64,000 nucleotides of DNA from Actinomycetota bacterium (GTDB taxonomy: Bacteria; Actinomycetota; Acidimicrobiia; Acidimicrobiales; RAAP-2), in contig JAJPJD010000045.1 in the NCBI GenBank assembly GCA_021324355.1, positions 1 through 64,000 of the forward strand. Direction: 5' to 3'. Both the position numbers and the translations under genes were made by a program. Below the pieces are notes generated by a model, which was not told the origin of the DNA, searched no databases, and saw only the letters and a list, made by a program, of their open reading frames with translations. Positions 1-10,227 of this stretch are shown one piece after another (positions within the stretch are counted from its first letter, which is position 1; the number at the start of each line of letters is the position of its first letter).

Positions 1-1
1 C

Positions 2-583
2 GCCTCGGTCTGCCCCAATCCCCCCCAGCTTTCGGGGCCGCTGCCGGCCGGGGGCAGCGTTTCAGCCCCGTCACTCGTGGCAGCCGGAATCGCCAGCCTG
101 GTGGTGGCTGACCAAACCTATGACCTCAGTGGCACGTGCGAGTACACGATCACACTGCCTAACTCGGCAATCGCATCGACGAGTGGTCCGCAGTCGGACA
201 TCAGTATCACCTACGTGGACTCGGGTTACAACATCTACTTCCTGACTGGCGTTGCTGAAGGGATCGACTTCAATTACGGCGGCCGATCGTGCGATACCAC
301 CGCTGAGATTGTCACCGCCTATGGCTTGGCTATTGCCGAGCAGACCATGAATTCAGGCAACTGCACTTCCAGCCAGTATGACGATCTCTACGGCTATGCC
401 CTGGCAGCCAACTCCAACCTGCAGTGGGGGCCATACGCTTGGGAAGAGGCCTTTCACCATCAGTACCAGAGCTACGAAGCCGGAACGATCTTCTTTGGAC
501 AATTCATGGAGTGCATGGAGTATCCGATAGGGCAGCCATCAAGTTATGTGTGCTCCTATGACAACTATGGCCCCATATTTTAG
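2..583 (+). CDS. Hypothetical secreted-type protein, 5' end outside window
   Basis: I do not recognise this protein. The frame is open from base 2 with no stop, so the gene probably begins upstream; the first in-window start is a GTG at 77, giving 168 residues. The product is rich in Ser, Thr, Asn, Tyr and Gly, has few charged residues, and carries several scattered cysteines, which suits an extracellular domain with disulfides. A short hydrophobic stretch (SLVAAGIASLVVA) is encoded around 73-112. G+C is visibly lower than in the potassium-transport genes, as in its downstream neighbour, so the two may form one secreted-protein module. Function unknown. Confidence 0.5.
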   Translation, partial: ASVCPNPPQLSGPLPAGGSVSAPSLVAAGIASLVVADQTYDLSGTCEYTITLPNSAIASTSGPQSDISITYVDSGYNIYFLTGVAEGIDFNYGGRSCDTTAEIVTAYGLAIAEQTMNSGNCTSSQYDDLYGYALAANSNLQWGPYAWEEAFHHQYQSYEAGTIFFGQFMECMEYPIGQPSSYVCSYDNYGPIF

Positions 584-688
584 ATTGATTGGGTACTCGA
601 ATCACTGTTCGCCTCTCATATTCGCACGCCCGATGTCAGTGGTTAATATGAGCTAAGTTGCGTGTCCAAGGTGGAGGAGTACGAGTAA

Positions 689-2278
689 ATGATAGAGCGA
701 TCGGAAAGCCGTACTCGCACTGAGGACCGGTCTCCTGTCAGGAAATTGAACACTATCAGAAGATGGAGCGCCCTCGCCTTGCCGCTATTGGTGGGTGCCC
801 TTATATTAGCGCTACCGCTTGCAGCGAACTCGGGAAATACGCGGAAAAGAGCGATTATGACCGAGGGGTCCATTCGCGTTACCTCAACTTCATACTCTGG
901 CACCCCCTCCGGCGTCGCGACATCGTTTGACGTCGACGGATCGGGTGATGTAGCTGCCGTTCAAGTTGGGGTTGCATCTGCCGCAAAAATAATGTCAACG
1001 ATCGAGCTCGTGGACCTAACAACATCGAAGACAACTGCACAGTTCACGCTGTCTGGCGGGGGTAATTCGTTGGGAGCGCTTCGCATTTCACCAGATGGGC
1101 GAACCATCTGGATAACCTCGCCTAATGGTGCTGTCGCTTCGATAAGTTCAGCAAATCAGGTGGTCAATCATCAATTGACTATGCCATCAGGCGTTGTTGG
1201 ACCTGGATCTACGACGGCTTTCTCGGCCCTTGTGCCGACTGCCTGGGTGAGCAATCCCTTGAGTGGAACGGTTACCAAATTCAATTCCACGACTGGTGTG
1301 ATCGAGAAGACCTATTCTATTCTTCCGCCCCCGCCACCGGGGAATTCGAACGATGGCATGGGGCTAGCTCTATCGCCAGACGGATTGACCCTGTGGATCA
1401 CTGATCTCTCTACTCGCCGGTTGGTTGGCATTGATACCTCGACCGGCAAAGAGACGCGGACGATACCTATAAGTAACCTATTGAACGAGGGTATCGCCAT
1501 GGCCGATAGCATGGCATGGGTAGTTACGCAAGCAAGCGGCAATCGATTTGAAATTGTTCCAATCAATCTCGACGCCGGAACGGTGGGTGCCCCACTCGCG
1601 ACCTTTTCAGATGGATTGATTAAACTACCCAGCCGGTTGGTTGGGAACACGTTATGGGTCCTCGACACACACCAGGGCAGCGCGGTGCCGGTGAACGTGA
1701 TGACTGGTAGTTCTGGCAGTCCCGTAGCTGTTGCAACCCCCATGGCACCTCCATCAGCGCCTCCAAACCCGTCTCCTGGTGGGGCAGCACTCGTCAATTG
1801 TGACATCTCGAATCCAAACCTTGCTCAGGCAGCTAAAGCCTTCGAGACGGCCGCTGGAACTGATGGTGAAGGCGTCGGGATCGGTGGGTGGTGTGGCCGC
1901 TATCAAGACAGTCCAACATGGATCTGGGTTGCCACTGGGAACGAGGCAACCCGGACGCCGGGGTTCATCGCAACCTATACCTGTGCCCCAGGCGATAGCG
2001 CCTGCCTCGGAATGACGGAAAGTCTCCCAGTCTCTGGGTGGGAAGTACATCCGCCTCCGCAACCCGGCACCATAAATGTCTTAGCGACACAGGCGATTCA
2101 CCAAGTAGACGGAAACCCTGTGGTATTCATTCAGTTCGGCTTCTTTTCCGCAAACCAAGCCGAACCCACGCCATATTGGTTTGACCCTCGGACGTTGAGG
2201 TTCGAAGAACCTTCAACGGGCCTTGAAATATCGCAGCCGAATACTTATCCTGCCACCGATCTTCCACAACATAGTTAG
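689..2278 (+). CDS. Membrane-anchored or secreted YVTN-type beta-propeller protein
   Basis: 529 residues from an ATG, with GGAGG about a dozen bases upstream. A positively charged start is followed by one hydrophobic segment (about residues 27-46, ending LPLAA), which fits a signal peptide or signal anchor. The body carries repeats of the YVTN/NHL type: LRISPDGRTIWI near 130 and LALSPDGLTLWITD near 225, followed by the usual 'GIDTSTGKE' turn. A Pro-rich linker near residues 345-365 precedes a C-terminal domain with four cysteines (GWCGRY, YTCAPGDSAC). Such propellers normally act as extracytoplasmic binding or scaffold domains; no catalytic motif is visible. Low G+C compared with the rest of the window suggests different ancestry. 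Confidence 0.7.
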   Translation: MIERSESRTRTEDRSPVRKLNTIRRWSALALPLLVGALILALPLAANSGNTRKRAIMTEGSIRVTSTSYSGTPSGVATSFDVDGSGDVAAVQVGVASAAKIMSTIELVDLTTSKTTAQFTLSGGGNSLGALRISPDGRTIWITSPNGAVASISSANQVVNHQLTMPSGVVGPGSTTAFSALVPTAWVSNPLSGTVTKFNSTTGVIEKTYSILPPPPPGNSNDGMGLALSPDGLTLWITDLSTRRLVGIDTSTGKETRTIPISNLLNEGIAMADSMAWVVTQASGNRFEIVPINLDAGTVGAPLATFSDGLIKLPSRLVGNTLWVLDTHQGSAVPVNVMTGSSGSPVAVATPMAPPSAPPNPSPGGAALVNCDISNPNLAQAAKAFETAAGTDGEGVGIGGWCGRYQDSPTWIWVATGNEATRTPGFIATYTCAPGDSACLGMTESLPVSGWEVHPPPQPGTINVLATQAIHQVDGNPVVFIQFGFFSANQAEPTPYWFDPRTLRFEEPSTGLEISQPNTYPATDLPQHS

Positions 2279-2594
2279 AAGGGGCACGGAACTAAAGGGG
2301 CAACAGCTAGTTTTCCCGTGTAGTTGACCCCCGCCGGTGGCCCCGGTCACGTCGTCCTTGACCGCCTCAAACGCGAGGGCGCTACCCGCTGTCAGGACTG
2401 GCACACAGGTGACCGGCGCTCCTTGTGGCCAAGAGTTCGTTGCGTGGCAACTCGACTATTCGGAAGAGGAGTACGACATCCCACTTCGTCAACGCAGCAG
2501 TACGATCAGGGCTCGATATGTCTGGCCGCGCCAACGATCAGCTCGGGCTGTGGACCAACCAGCATCCCCCCGAACAAACCCATCAGCCCGGTGG
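2279..2594. other. Convergent gap without a convincing gene
   Basis: 316 bases between the stop of the propeller gene and the stop of the kdpD-like gene. Open frames here are antisense extensions of the kdpD-like gene or lack a start site and family resemblance. No clear terminator hairpin with a T-run was found. G+C rises across this gap to the high level of the kdp operon, so it marks a compositional boundary. Confidence 0.5.
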
Positions 2595-3770
2595 CTAACC
2601 GACCTGGTTTCCGTCGCTGTGGGGTTCCCGCCGGGCGATGATGTGCACATCGATGGCGGTCCGGGCAGCCAGCCGGGAGACCTTCCGCACCACCGAGCCT
2701 CCCCCAAGGAGCTCTTGAAGTCGGTGCCGTTGGCTGGAGCCGATCACGATCTGGGTGATCTGGTGCGCCCGAGCGAAGTCGACGATCGCCCGGGCCGGAT
2801 CGTCGGCCTCCAGGTCCGTCCACTGACCACCGACATCCTCGGCCAGGTGGCGCAGCCTGGTCAGCAGCTCTTCCTCCGAACGACTGGGTTCGGCGGTACG
2901 CACGTGGACGACGTGCAGGTCGGCCTTGGTCCGAGCGGCCATTCGTGCTGCCCGGCGGAGAATGGTCTCGGTCCCGGGAGCAGCGATCAGCGCGACCAGG
3001 ATGCGCTCGCTCGTGTCCCAAACAATGTCGGTCTGATAGCTACGCAGGTGCTCCAAGAGTTCCTCGTCGGTCTCATCAGCCAGGAAGCGGAGCGCGAGCT
3101 CGCGTAGTGCGATCAGGTTGTCCGTTCGGAAGAAGTTCTCCAGTGCCTGGGGGACCTTCTCGGGTGGGTAGATGTTACCGTGCACCATGCGCCGACGGAG
3201 CTGCCACGGGGACGAATCGACCAGCTCGATCTGGTCAGCGCTCCGCACAACCCAGTCCGGCACCCGTTCGTTGACGGTCACGCCGGTGATCGCTTCGACC
3301 GCGTCGGCAAGGCTCTCGAGGTGTTGGATGTTGACGGTAGTGATCACCTCGATCCCCTCGTCGAGCAGCTCGAAGACGTCCTGCCAGCGCTTCTCGTGCG
3401 GGCCTGACCCAGGAACATTGGTGTGGGCGAGCTCGTCGACCAACGCGACCGTTGGCGCCCTGGCCACGACAGCGGCCGTATCCATCTCCGTGAACGTTGC
3501 GCCCCGGTAGTCAACAACCTTTCGGGGGACAACCTCGAGCCCCTCGATCATCGCCTCGGTCTGCGGGCGTCCATGAGCCTCGACGAAGCCGACCACGACG
3601 TCGGTGCCGCGACCAAGACGTCGGCGCCCCTCATTGAGCATGGCGTAGGTCTTGCCGACCCCGGCTGCGGCGCCCAGATAGATCCTGAAGTGCCCACGCC
3701 GTTCGCGCTCGGGTGGCGTGGGCGCGGGCTCTTGAGCGGTCCCCCCCCGGTGATTATCGCTCCCGGTCAC
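2595..3770 (-). CDS. kdpD: Stand-alone KdpD N-terminal sensor domain plus UspA domain (split KdpD)
   Basis: 391 residues from a GTG. Residues ~25-235 are the cytoplasmic KdpD domain with its Walker A (GAAAGVGKTYAML) and Walker B-like region (VALVDELAHTN); residues ~250-375 are a UspA-like domain (GSSQRHRLQELLGGGSV). The four membrane segments and kinase core that follow in E. coli KdpD are missing; they are encoded separately at 8766-10226. It is the last gene of the kdp operon, and its start lies 17 bases inside the OB-fold gene. KdpD senses potassium limitation or ionic strength and, with KdpE, switches on kdpFABC. Here the nucleotide/Usp input half probably acts in trans on the membrane kinase. 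Short KdpD proteins occur in other bacteria, so this need not be decay. Confidence 0.9.
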   Translation of the reverse strand: MTGSDNHRGGTAQEPAPTPPERERRGHFRIYLGAAAGVGKTYAMLNEGRRRLGRGTDVVVGFVEAHGRPQTEAMIEGLEVVPRKVVDYRGATFTEMDTAAVVARAPTVALVDELAHTNVPGSGPHEKRWQDVFELLDEGIEVITTVNIQHLESLADAVEAITGVTVNERVPDWVVRSADQIELVDSSPWQLRRRMVHGNIYPPEKVPQALENFFRTDNLIALRELALRFLADETDEELLEHLRSYQTDIVWDTSERILVALIAAPGTETILRRAARMAARTKADLHVVHVRTAEPSRSEEELLTRLRHLAEDVGGQWTDLEADDPARAIVDFARAHQITQIVIGSSQRHRLQELLGGGSVVRKVSRLAARTAIDVHIIARREPHSDGNQVG

Positions 3771-4077
3771 GTCGGCCCTCGATGAGCTCGTAGTTAGGGT
3801 TCCAGATCGTCAGCTGGCCCTGTTGCACCCAGGCCGTTCCCTGGATCCGGCAACGAGCACCCACCTCGATGCCCGGAACTCGCTCCCGTCCCACAAACAC
3901 CAGGACCACCCGACCGGTTCCGTCGTCCAGCATGCAGCGGAAGCCCGAGGGTCCCCGGCCACCCCAGCCAGAGCTGGTGGCAACCACCGTGCCCGTGGTC
4001 GCCACCCGCGACCGGTGAGTCGCTGCCCGCAGGCTGGTCGCCGGCCGACGTCGCGGGGGCCCCGGGGGCGAGCTCAC
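3754..4077 (-). CDS. Small OB-fold nucleic-acid-binding-type protein inside the kdp operon
   Basis: 107 residues. A basic, Arg/Pro-rich start is followed by an OB-fold pattern from about residue 27: GTVVATSSGWG, then FRCMLDDGTGRVVLVFVGRE, then GARCRIQGTAWVQQGQLTIWNPNYELI. This matches the tRNA_anti/OB-fold proteins of actinobacteria. The ATG overlaps the kdpC stop by 4 bases and the kdpD-like start lies within its end, so it is translationally coupled to both. OB-fold genes sit beside TrkA-type potassium genes in mycobacteria (family knowledge), which makes a role tied to potassium uptake plausible. Ligand unknown: RNA, DNA or a nucleotide. Confidence 0.75.
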   Translation of the reverse strand: MSSPPGPPRRRPATSLRAATHRSRVATTGTVVATSSGWGGRGPSGFRCMLDDGTGRVVLVFVGRERVPGIEVGARCRIQGTAWVQQGQLTIWNPNYELIEGRRDRER

Positions 4078-4697
4078 CGGAGCTTGGCCAGCGCCTCGTT
4101 CAGCGACAGCACGTCGATGAACGGCGAGCCGAGAAAACCGAGCGCCGGTGGCTGGGTCTCCCGGGCGATGAGGGCGCGCAACCTCGCAGGAGCGATCCCC
4201 GTCGCCCGAGCGACCATGGGGACCTGGACCAGCGCGTCGGCCGGTGTGATGTCAGGATCGAGGCCGCTGCCCGAGGTGGTCACCAGGTCGGGAGTGGGGT
4301 CGACGCCGAGGGCGTGCCAGTAGGCCACCAAGGCCCTGGTGTCCTCGAACAAGGCTCTGGACCGAGGACCGAGGTTCGTGGCACCGGACTCGCCCTTCAC
4401 CCCGTTGGCCACCAAGGGGTTGTCCCCACCGGAGGTGTGGGTCGCCGGATCGGCTGCGTATGGCCCAGTGTCATCGGGTCGCCCGTGGAACACACAGCTC
4501 CCCAGGGGGTGGCCCGGGCACCGAACGTCCGCCCAGTTCTGACCGATCAGCGTCGATCCGTCGGCAGTGAGGGACCCATCCGCCTGGTGACGGAAGAACA
4601 ATTGCGCGACCCCCGTGCCAGCGAGCATGTACACGAAACCGCACACGACGGTGAAGAGGACCACCGCGGTGAGCGAACGGCGAAGGTTGAAGAGCAC
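4074..4697 (-). CDS. kdpC: Potassium-transporting ATPase KdpC subunit
   Basis: 207 residues from a GTG at 4697, chosen because it follows the kdpB stop by 11 bases, has a GAGG upstream, and gives the expected N-terminus (VLFNLRRSL followed by one membrane helix, TAVVLFTVVCGFVYMLAG). A longer reading from 4796 would overlap kdpB by 88 bases and add a tail alien to the family. Family landmarks are the GQNW segment, the GGDNPLVANG region, SGSGLDPDITP, and the C-terminal VLSLNEALAKL. KdpC has a single membrane helix and a periplasmic or extracellular domain; it stabilises the KdpFABC complex and supports ATP binding by KdpB. It lies between kdpB and the OB-fold gene. Confidence 0.95.
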   Translation of the reverse strand: MLFNLRRSLTAVVLFTVVCGFVYMLAGTGVAQLFFRHQADGSLTADGSTLIGQNWADVRCPGHPLGSCVFHGRPDDTGPYAADPATHTSGGDNPLVANGVKGESGATNLGPRSRALFEDTRALVAYWHALGVDPTPDLVTTSGSGLDPDITPADALVQVPMVARATGIAPARLRALIARETQPPALGFLGSPFIDVLSLNEALAKLR

Positions 4698-4708
4698 GTT
4701 CTCGACCC

Positions 4709-6792
<2,084 letters not shown>

Positions 6793-6793
<1 letters not shown>

Positions 6794-8484
6794 CAGAACA
6801 ACCTGCCGTGACTCAGCTGCTCGACGATCGGTCCGAGGGCGGTGGCCGGGAAGAACGTCAGACCGCCCACGATCAGAACCACGCCGATAGTGAGACCGAC
6901 GAACATGGGGCTGTCGGTGGGGAACGTCCCTGATGAGGCAGGGGCCACACCCTTGGCAGCCAACGACCCAGCCAGCGCCAGAGCCGGTATGAGAATTGCG
7001 AAACGACCCAGCAGCATGTCCACGGCTCCGAGCACGTTGTAGAAGGCGGAGTTGGCAGCGATGCCGGCCATTGCCGACCCGTTGTTGTTGCCCTGCGAGG
7101 TGAGTGCGTAAAGGATCTCGGTGAAGCCATGGGGACCGGCGTTCAGCGCCGCGCTTCTGCCGGCGTGCAGGGACACTGCGACCGCGGTGAGCACGAGGAC
7201 CACCAGCGGCATGGCCAGGGTCCCCAAACCGGCCAGCTTCACCTCCCTGGCCTGGATCTTCTTCCCAAGGTACTCGGGGGTCCGGCCAACCATCAGTCCG
7301 CCGATGAAGACCGCGATGATCGCGTAGATGAGCAAGGTGTAGAGCCCGCTCCCGTCACCTCCCGGAGTGACTTCGCCAAGCATCATCCCGGTGAGCAGAC
7401 CGAAGCCGCCCATCGGATTGTAGGAATCCGACGCGCTGTCAACTGCACCGTCTGAGGTCTGGGTCTGCGTCACGTTGAACAGCGCACTGGTTGTATCCCC
7501 GAAGCGGACTTCCTTTCCCTCAGTGTTACCGGTCTGCTTCTGCTGGACGCCGGCGGCTGCGACAGCTGGGTTGGGCTGGTGCTCGGCGTAGGTCGTGAAC
7601 GCAACCCAGCCACCGAAGATGACCGCCATCACAACGAGCAACGCCACGCCGTGGCGCACGCTTTTCACCATCTTGCCGAACGTGTGGGTGATTGAAACTG
7701 GGATCGACAGGGTCAGCCACATGTACAAGAAGTTGGTGAGCCCGGTCGGGTTCTCAAAGGGATGTGCCAAGTCGGCATTGAAGAACCCTCCCCCGTTGGT
7801 ACCGACCTGCATGATCGATCCCATGAACCCGGCAGGACCCCGGGGGATCGTCTGCGTCACGCCGTTCAGTGGGTCATGGATGTGGACCGGTCCGGCCAGG
7901 GTCTGCACCGCCCCCTGCCCAACGAGGACGATGCCGGCAACGAAAGAAATCGGAAGAAGGATGTAGAGAACAGCCCGCAGGATGTCGACCCAGAAGTTCC
8001 CAATCGTCGCCGAATTGCCACGGGAGAAGCCTCGGACCAAGGCGATCGCGACCGCGATACCCACCGCGGCGCTCACGAACTGCTGGACGGTCAGCACTCC
8101 GATCTGCGAGAAGTACGACATCGTCGTCTCCCCGCCGTAGTTCTGCCAGTTCGTGTTGGTGACGAACGACACAATCGTGTTGAAGCCGAGCGCCGGTGGC
8201 ACGGCACCGAGGTGCTGGGGGTTGAGCGGGAGGTGCCCCTGGACTCGAAGAAGCAGATACCCCAGGCCAAGGAACGCCGCCGAGAAGACGACCAACGACT
8301 CGGCATAACGCCTCCAGCTCTGCTCCCGCTGCGGCCCGGTCTGCAGGGCCCGGTACAGCGGGCGCTCGATCCAGGCTAGGAACTGCACACGCCCTTCGAA
8401 GACCGCCGCCATGTAGGAGCCCAGCCACCGCCAGGTCAACGCCAGCACGACGACCAGGGCGGCGAGCGTCGCAGCGAAGGTCAT
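6793..8484 (-). CDS. kdpA: Potassium-transporting ATPase KdpA subunit (channel-like)
   Basis: 563 residues from the ATG at 8484; a GTG three codons upstream is possible, but ATG matches the family start and overlaps the kdpF stop by one base (TGATG). About ten membrane helices. Selectivity-filter-like segments of the four pseudo-repeats are visible, for example [16 protein letters not shown] near residue 110, [20 protein letters not shown] near 225 and [15 protein letters not shown] near 460. KdpA forms the high-affinity potassium pathway of the complex. Second subunit of the coupled kdpF-A-B-C set. Confidence 0.97.
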
Positions 8485-8573
8485 CAGAACCACTCGGGCT
8501 TGAACATGGCCACGCCCAGATAGACGACGAGGATGACCGAGACCGCCAGCAGCAGTCCCTCCACGACGGTCAC
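8484..8573 (-). CDS. kdpF: KdpF small stabilising subunit
   Basis: 29 residues, found by reading the minus strand immediately upstream of kdpA. It reads VTVVEGLLLAVSVILVVYL, then GVAMFKPEWF: one membrane helix ending in the (K/R)PE(R/W)F-type terminus typical of KdpF. The stop TGA shares its last base with the kdpA ATG. The GTG start at 8573 overlaps the stop of the next upstream micro-ORF (GTGA); a GTG at 8564 is an alternative. KdpF is a lipid-like stabiliser of the KdpABC complex. Confidence 0.88.
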   Translation of the reverse strand: MTVVEGLLLAVSVILVVYLGVAMFKPEWF

Positions 8574-8653
8574 AGCCGGTCCAGGCTCCAGATCAAACCC
8601 AGCATCGCTGCGGCGAACCCCGCCACCCCGATCACGGAGAGAACGTCAGCCAC
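8570..8653 (-). CDS. 27-residue single-helix membrane micropeptide, first gene of the kdp operon
   Basis: Reading the minus strand upstream of kdpF gives a GTG-started frame: VADVLSVIGVAGFAAAMLG, then LIWSLDRL. That is one membrane helix with a short C-terminal D-R-L tail. An AGGA lies about 7 bases before the GTG, and the stop overlaps the kdpF start by 4 bases, the same coupling seen through the operon. I recall similar short ORFs (MAD..., ending in a charged residue plus R-L) upstream of kdpF in other bacteria, but could not check this. Most likely a second tiny accessory subunit, or a leader peptide, of the Kdp complex. Confidence 0.6.
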   Translation of the reverse strand: MADVLSVIGVAGFAAAMLGLIWSLDRL

Positions 8654-8686
8654 CCCACCATCCTGGGAGCCAGGATCTTCATGTGA

Positions 8687-8715
8687 TCTGAAAAAGCTGG
8701 CGCTTGTCTGAAAAA
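8687..8715. promoter_or_regulatory. Direct repeats in the divergent kdp promoter region, candidate KdpE site
   Basis: The nine bases TCTGAAAAA occur at 8687-8695 and again at 8707-8715, 20 bases apart, in the 112-base gap between the kdp operon and the sensor kinase. OmpR-family regulators such as KdpE typically bind tandem direct repeats on one face of the helix, and 20 bases is close to two turns. Assignment to KdpE is inference from position. Confidence 0.4.
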
Positions 8716-8765
8716 TTTCTTGCTGATCGCTCCTTGAGCTGGGAGCGGTGTAGGACAATGAGGTT

Positions 8766-10226
8766 GTGGCAGTGCGGATCCTCCGGTCGTCGGTCGGAGT
8801 CCTGACCGCGCTGGCGCTCGGCGCGTGCATGCTGCCCTTCCGCGCCCACCTGAGCATCGCGACTGCCGGGTTGGTTCTGGTCGTCCCGGTCGTGGTCGGG
8901 GTGATCGCCGGCGGGTACCTGGGGGGCATTGCTGCCGTAGCCACTGGCTTCTTGGTGTACGACTTCGCCTACATACCGCCGTACAACACGCTCACGGTCG
9001 GCGCAGTTCAGAACTGGGCACCGCTCGGGGTGTACGTCGTAATCATGCTGCTCGTCGCACAGGTCGTCGCCCACCTGCGAGCGGCGAGGGCGAGCGCCCA
9101 GCGCCGGGAGATTGAAGCTCGCCGCCTCTACACACTCTCCGAGCTGACCGTCGAAGGAGGCTCTGTCGAGCAGCTCCTCGACACGGTGGTCCGAGCTATC
9201 GCCACCGTCTTCGAAGTCGAGGGGGTGGCAGTCCTGCTGCCCAACGACGACCGGCTGGAAGTCGTGGCCAGCCAAGGAAGGGCGCTTGATCAAACGGAGC
9301 TGGAGGGCCTGGCTCCCGGCCCAGGCGTACCGGTTGCAGTGGGTGCCGGTCCCGTCGGTGCCGACCTGCGGACCTTGGTCCTCTCGGCAGCCAGCGGGCC
9401 GGTGGGCATGCTCGCCCTGCGGGGATGGTCGGGTCCCCGCTCTGACGATCAGTTGCTGCAAACCTTTGCCAACCATGCCGCCTTGGCGCTCGAACGAGTC
9501 CAACTGCGGACCAAAGCCATGCGGACCGAGCTCCTCGAAGAAGTGGAGAAGGTCCGCCGGGATCTCATCGGTGCCGTCTCCCATGACCTTCGGACCCCGC
9601 TGGCAACCATGAAGGTGGCGTCTTCGACGCTGCTTGGATCACGCTCTCGGCTTTCCGAGCAGGAGCTCGACGAGCTGTACACGCTGCTCGATGTCCAGAC
9701 CGATCGGCTTTCGCGTCTGGTGACCAGCCTCCTCGATCTCAACCGGTACGAACGAGGAGTGCTCCGGGTCGAGCGTCGACCCTGTACAGTTCTCGACCTC
9801 ATCGGCGATGCTCTGGCTGGGATGCGGGCCACGCTGGGCGATCGGCAGGTCGACCTCAGAGTGCCTAACGCTCTTCCAACGGTCGACATCGACCCGATTC
9901 TCATGAGCCAGGTGGTGACGAATCTGTTGGACAATGCCGACCGCCATTCGCCGCAAGGAGAGGCAGTCGAGATCTCGGCAGAGATGCTCGATGGCCGGGT
10001 TCGCCTCTGCGTGACCGACCGCGGATGCGGCGTACCGCTAGATGAACGCGAGTCGGTTTTCCACAGCTTCGTGCGGTTCGATACCGGAGGGCGCGCCGGA
10101 CTAGGGCTGGCGATCGCCCGAGCCTTCGTCGAAGCGCACGGTGAGCGGATCTGGGTCGAGGACGCCCCTGGTAACGGCGCCCGGTTTGTGGTGACCATGA
10201 CGCCGAGTCAAGTTGCCGAGGTCTGA
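8766..10226 (+). CDS. kdpD: Membrane sensor histidine kinase, C-terminal half of a split KdpD
   Basis: 486 residues from a GTG. Residues ~7-105 hold three to four membrane segments of the DUF4118 type, the module found in the middle of KdpD. Residues ~120-250 form a GAF-like domain. The dimerisation/phosphoacceptor helix follows with SHDLRTPL (His 273), then the ATPase domain: N box NLLDNADRHSP, G1 DRGCGVP, G2 GLGLAIARAF. The KdpD N-terminal Walker/Usp region is absent and is supplied by 2595-3770. The gene diverges from kdpFABC and its stop is one base from the start of the response regulator. Together these strongly indicate the potassium-limitation two-component system. Confidence 0.92.
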   Translation: MAVRILRSSVGVLTALALGACMLPFRAHLSIATAGLVLVVPVVVGVIAGGYLGGIAAVATGFLVYDFAYIPPYNTLTVGAVQNWAPLGVYVVIMLLVAQVVAHLRAARASAQRREIEARRLYTLSELTVEGGSVEQLLDTVVRAIATVFEVEGVAVLLPNDDRLEVVASQGRALDQTELEGLAPGPGVPVAVGAGPVGADLRTLVLSAASGPVGMLALRGWSGPRSDDQLLQTFANHAALALERVQLRTKAMRTELLEEVEKVRRDLIGAVSHDLRTPLATMKVASSTLLGSRSRLSEQELDELYTLLDVQTDRLSRLVTSLLDLNRYERGVLRVERRPCTVLDLIGDALAGMRATLGDRQVDLRVPNALPTVDIDPILMSQVVTNLLDNADRHSPQGEAVEISAEMLDGRVRLCVTDRGCGVPLDERESVFHSFVRFDTGGRAGLGLAIARAFVEAHGERIWVEDAPGNGARFVVTMTPSQVAEV

Positions 10227-10227
10227 C

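Noticed and set aside
2337-3107. 256-residue plus-strand open frame running into the kdpD-like gene
   Set aside because: Two thirds are antisense to the KdpD/Usp domains; the unique first part shows no recognisable fold.
8654-8765. c-di-AMP (ydaO-type) riboswitch before the kdp operon
   Set aside because: The gap is only 112 bases and lacks the conserved ydaO core sequences.
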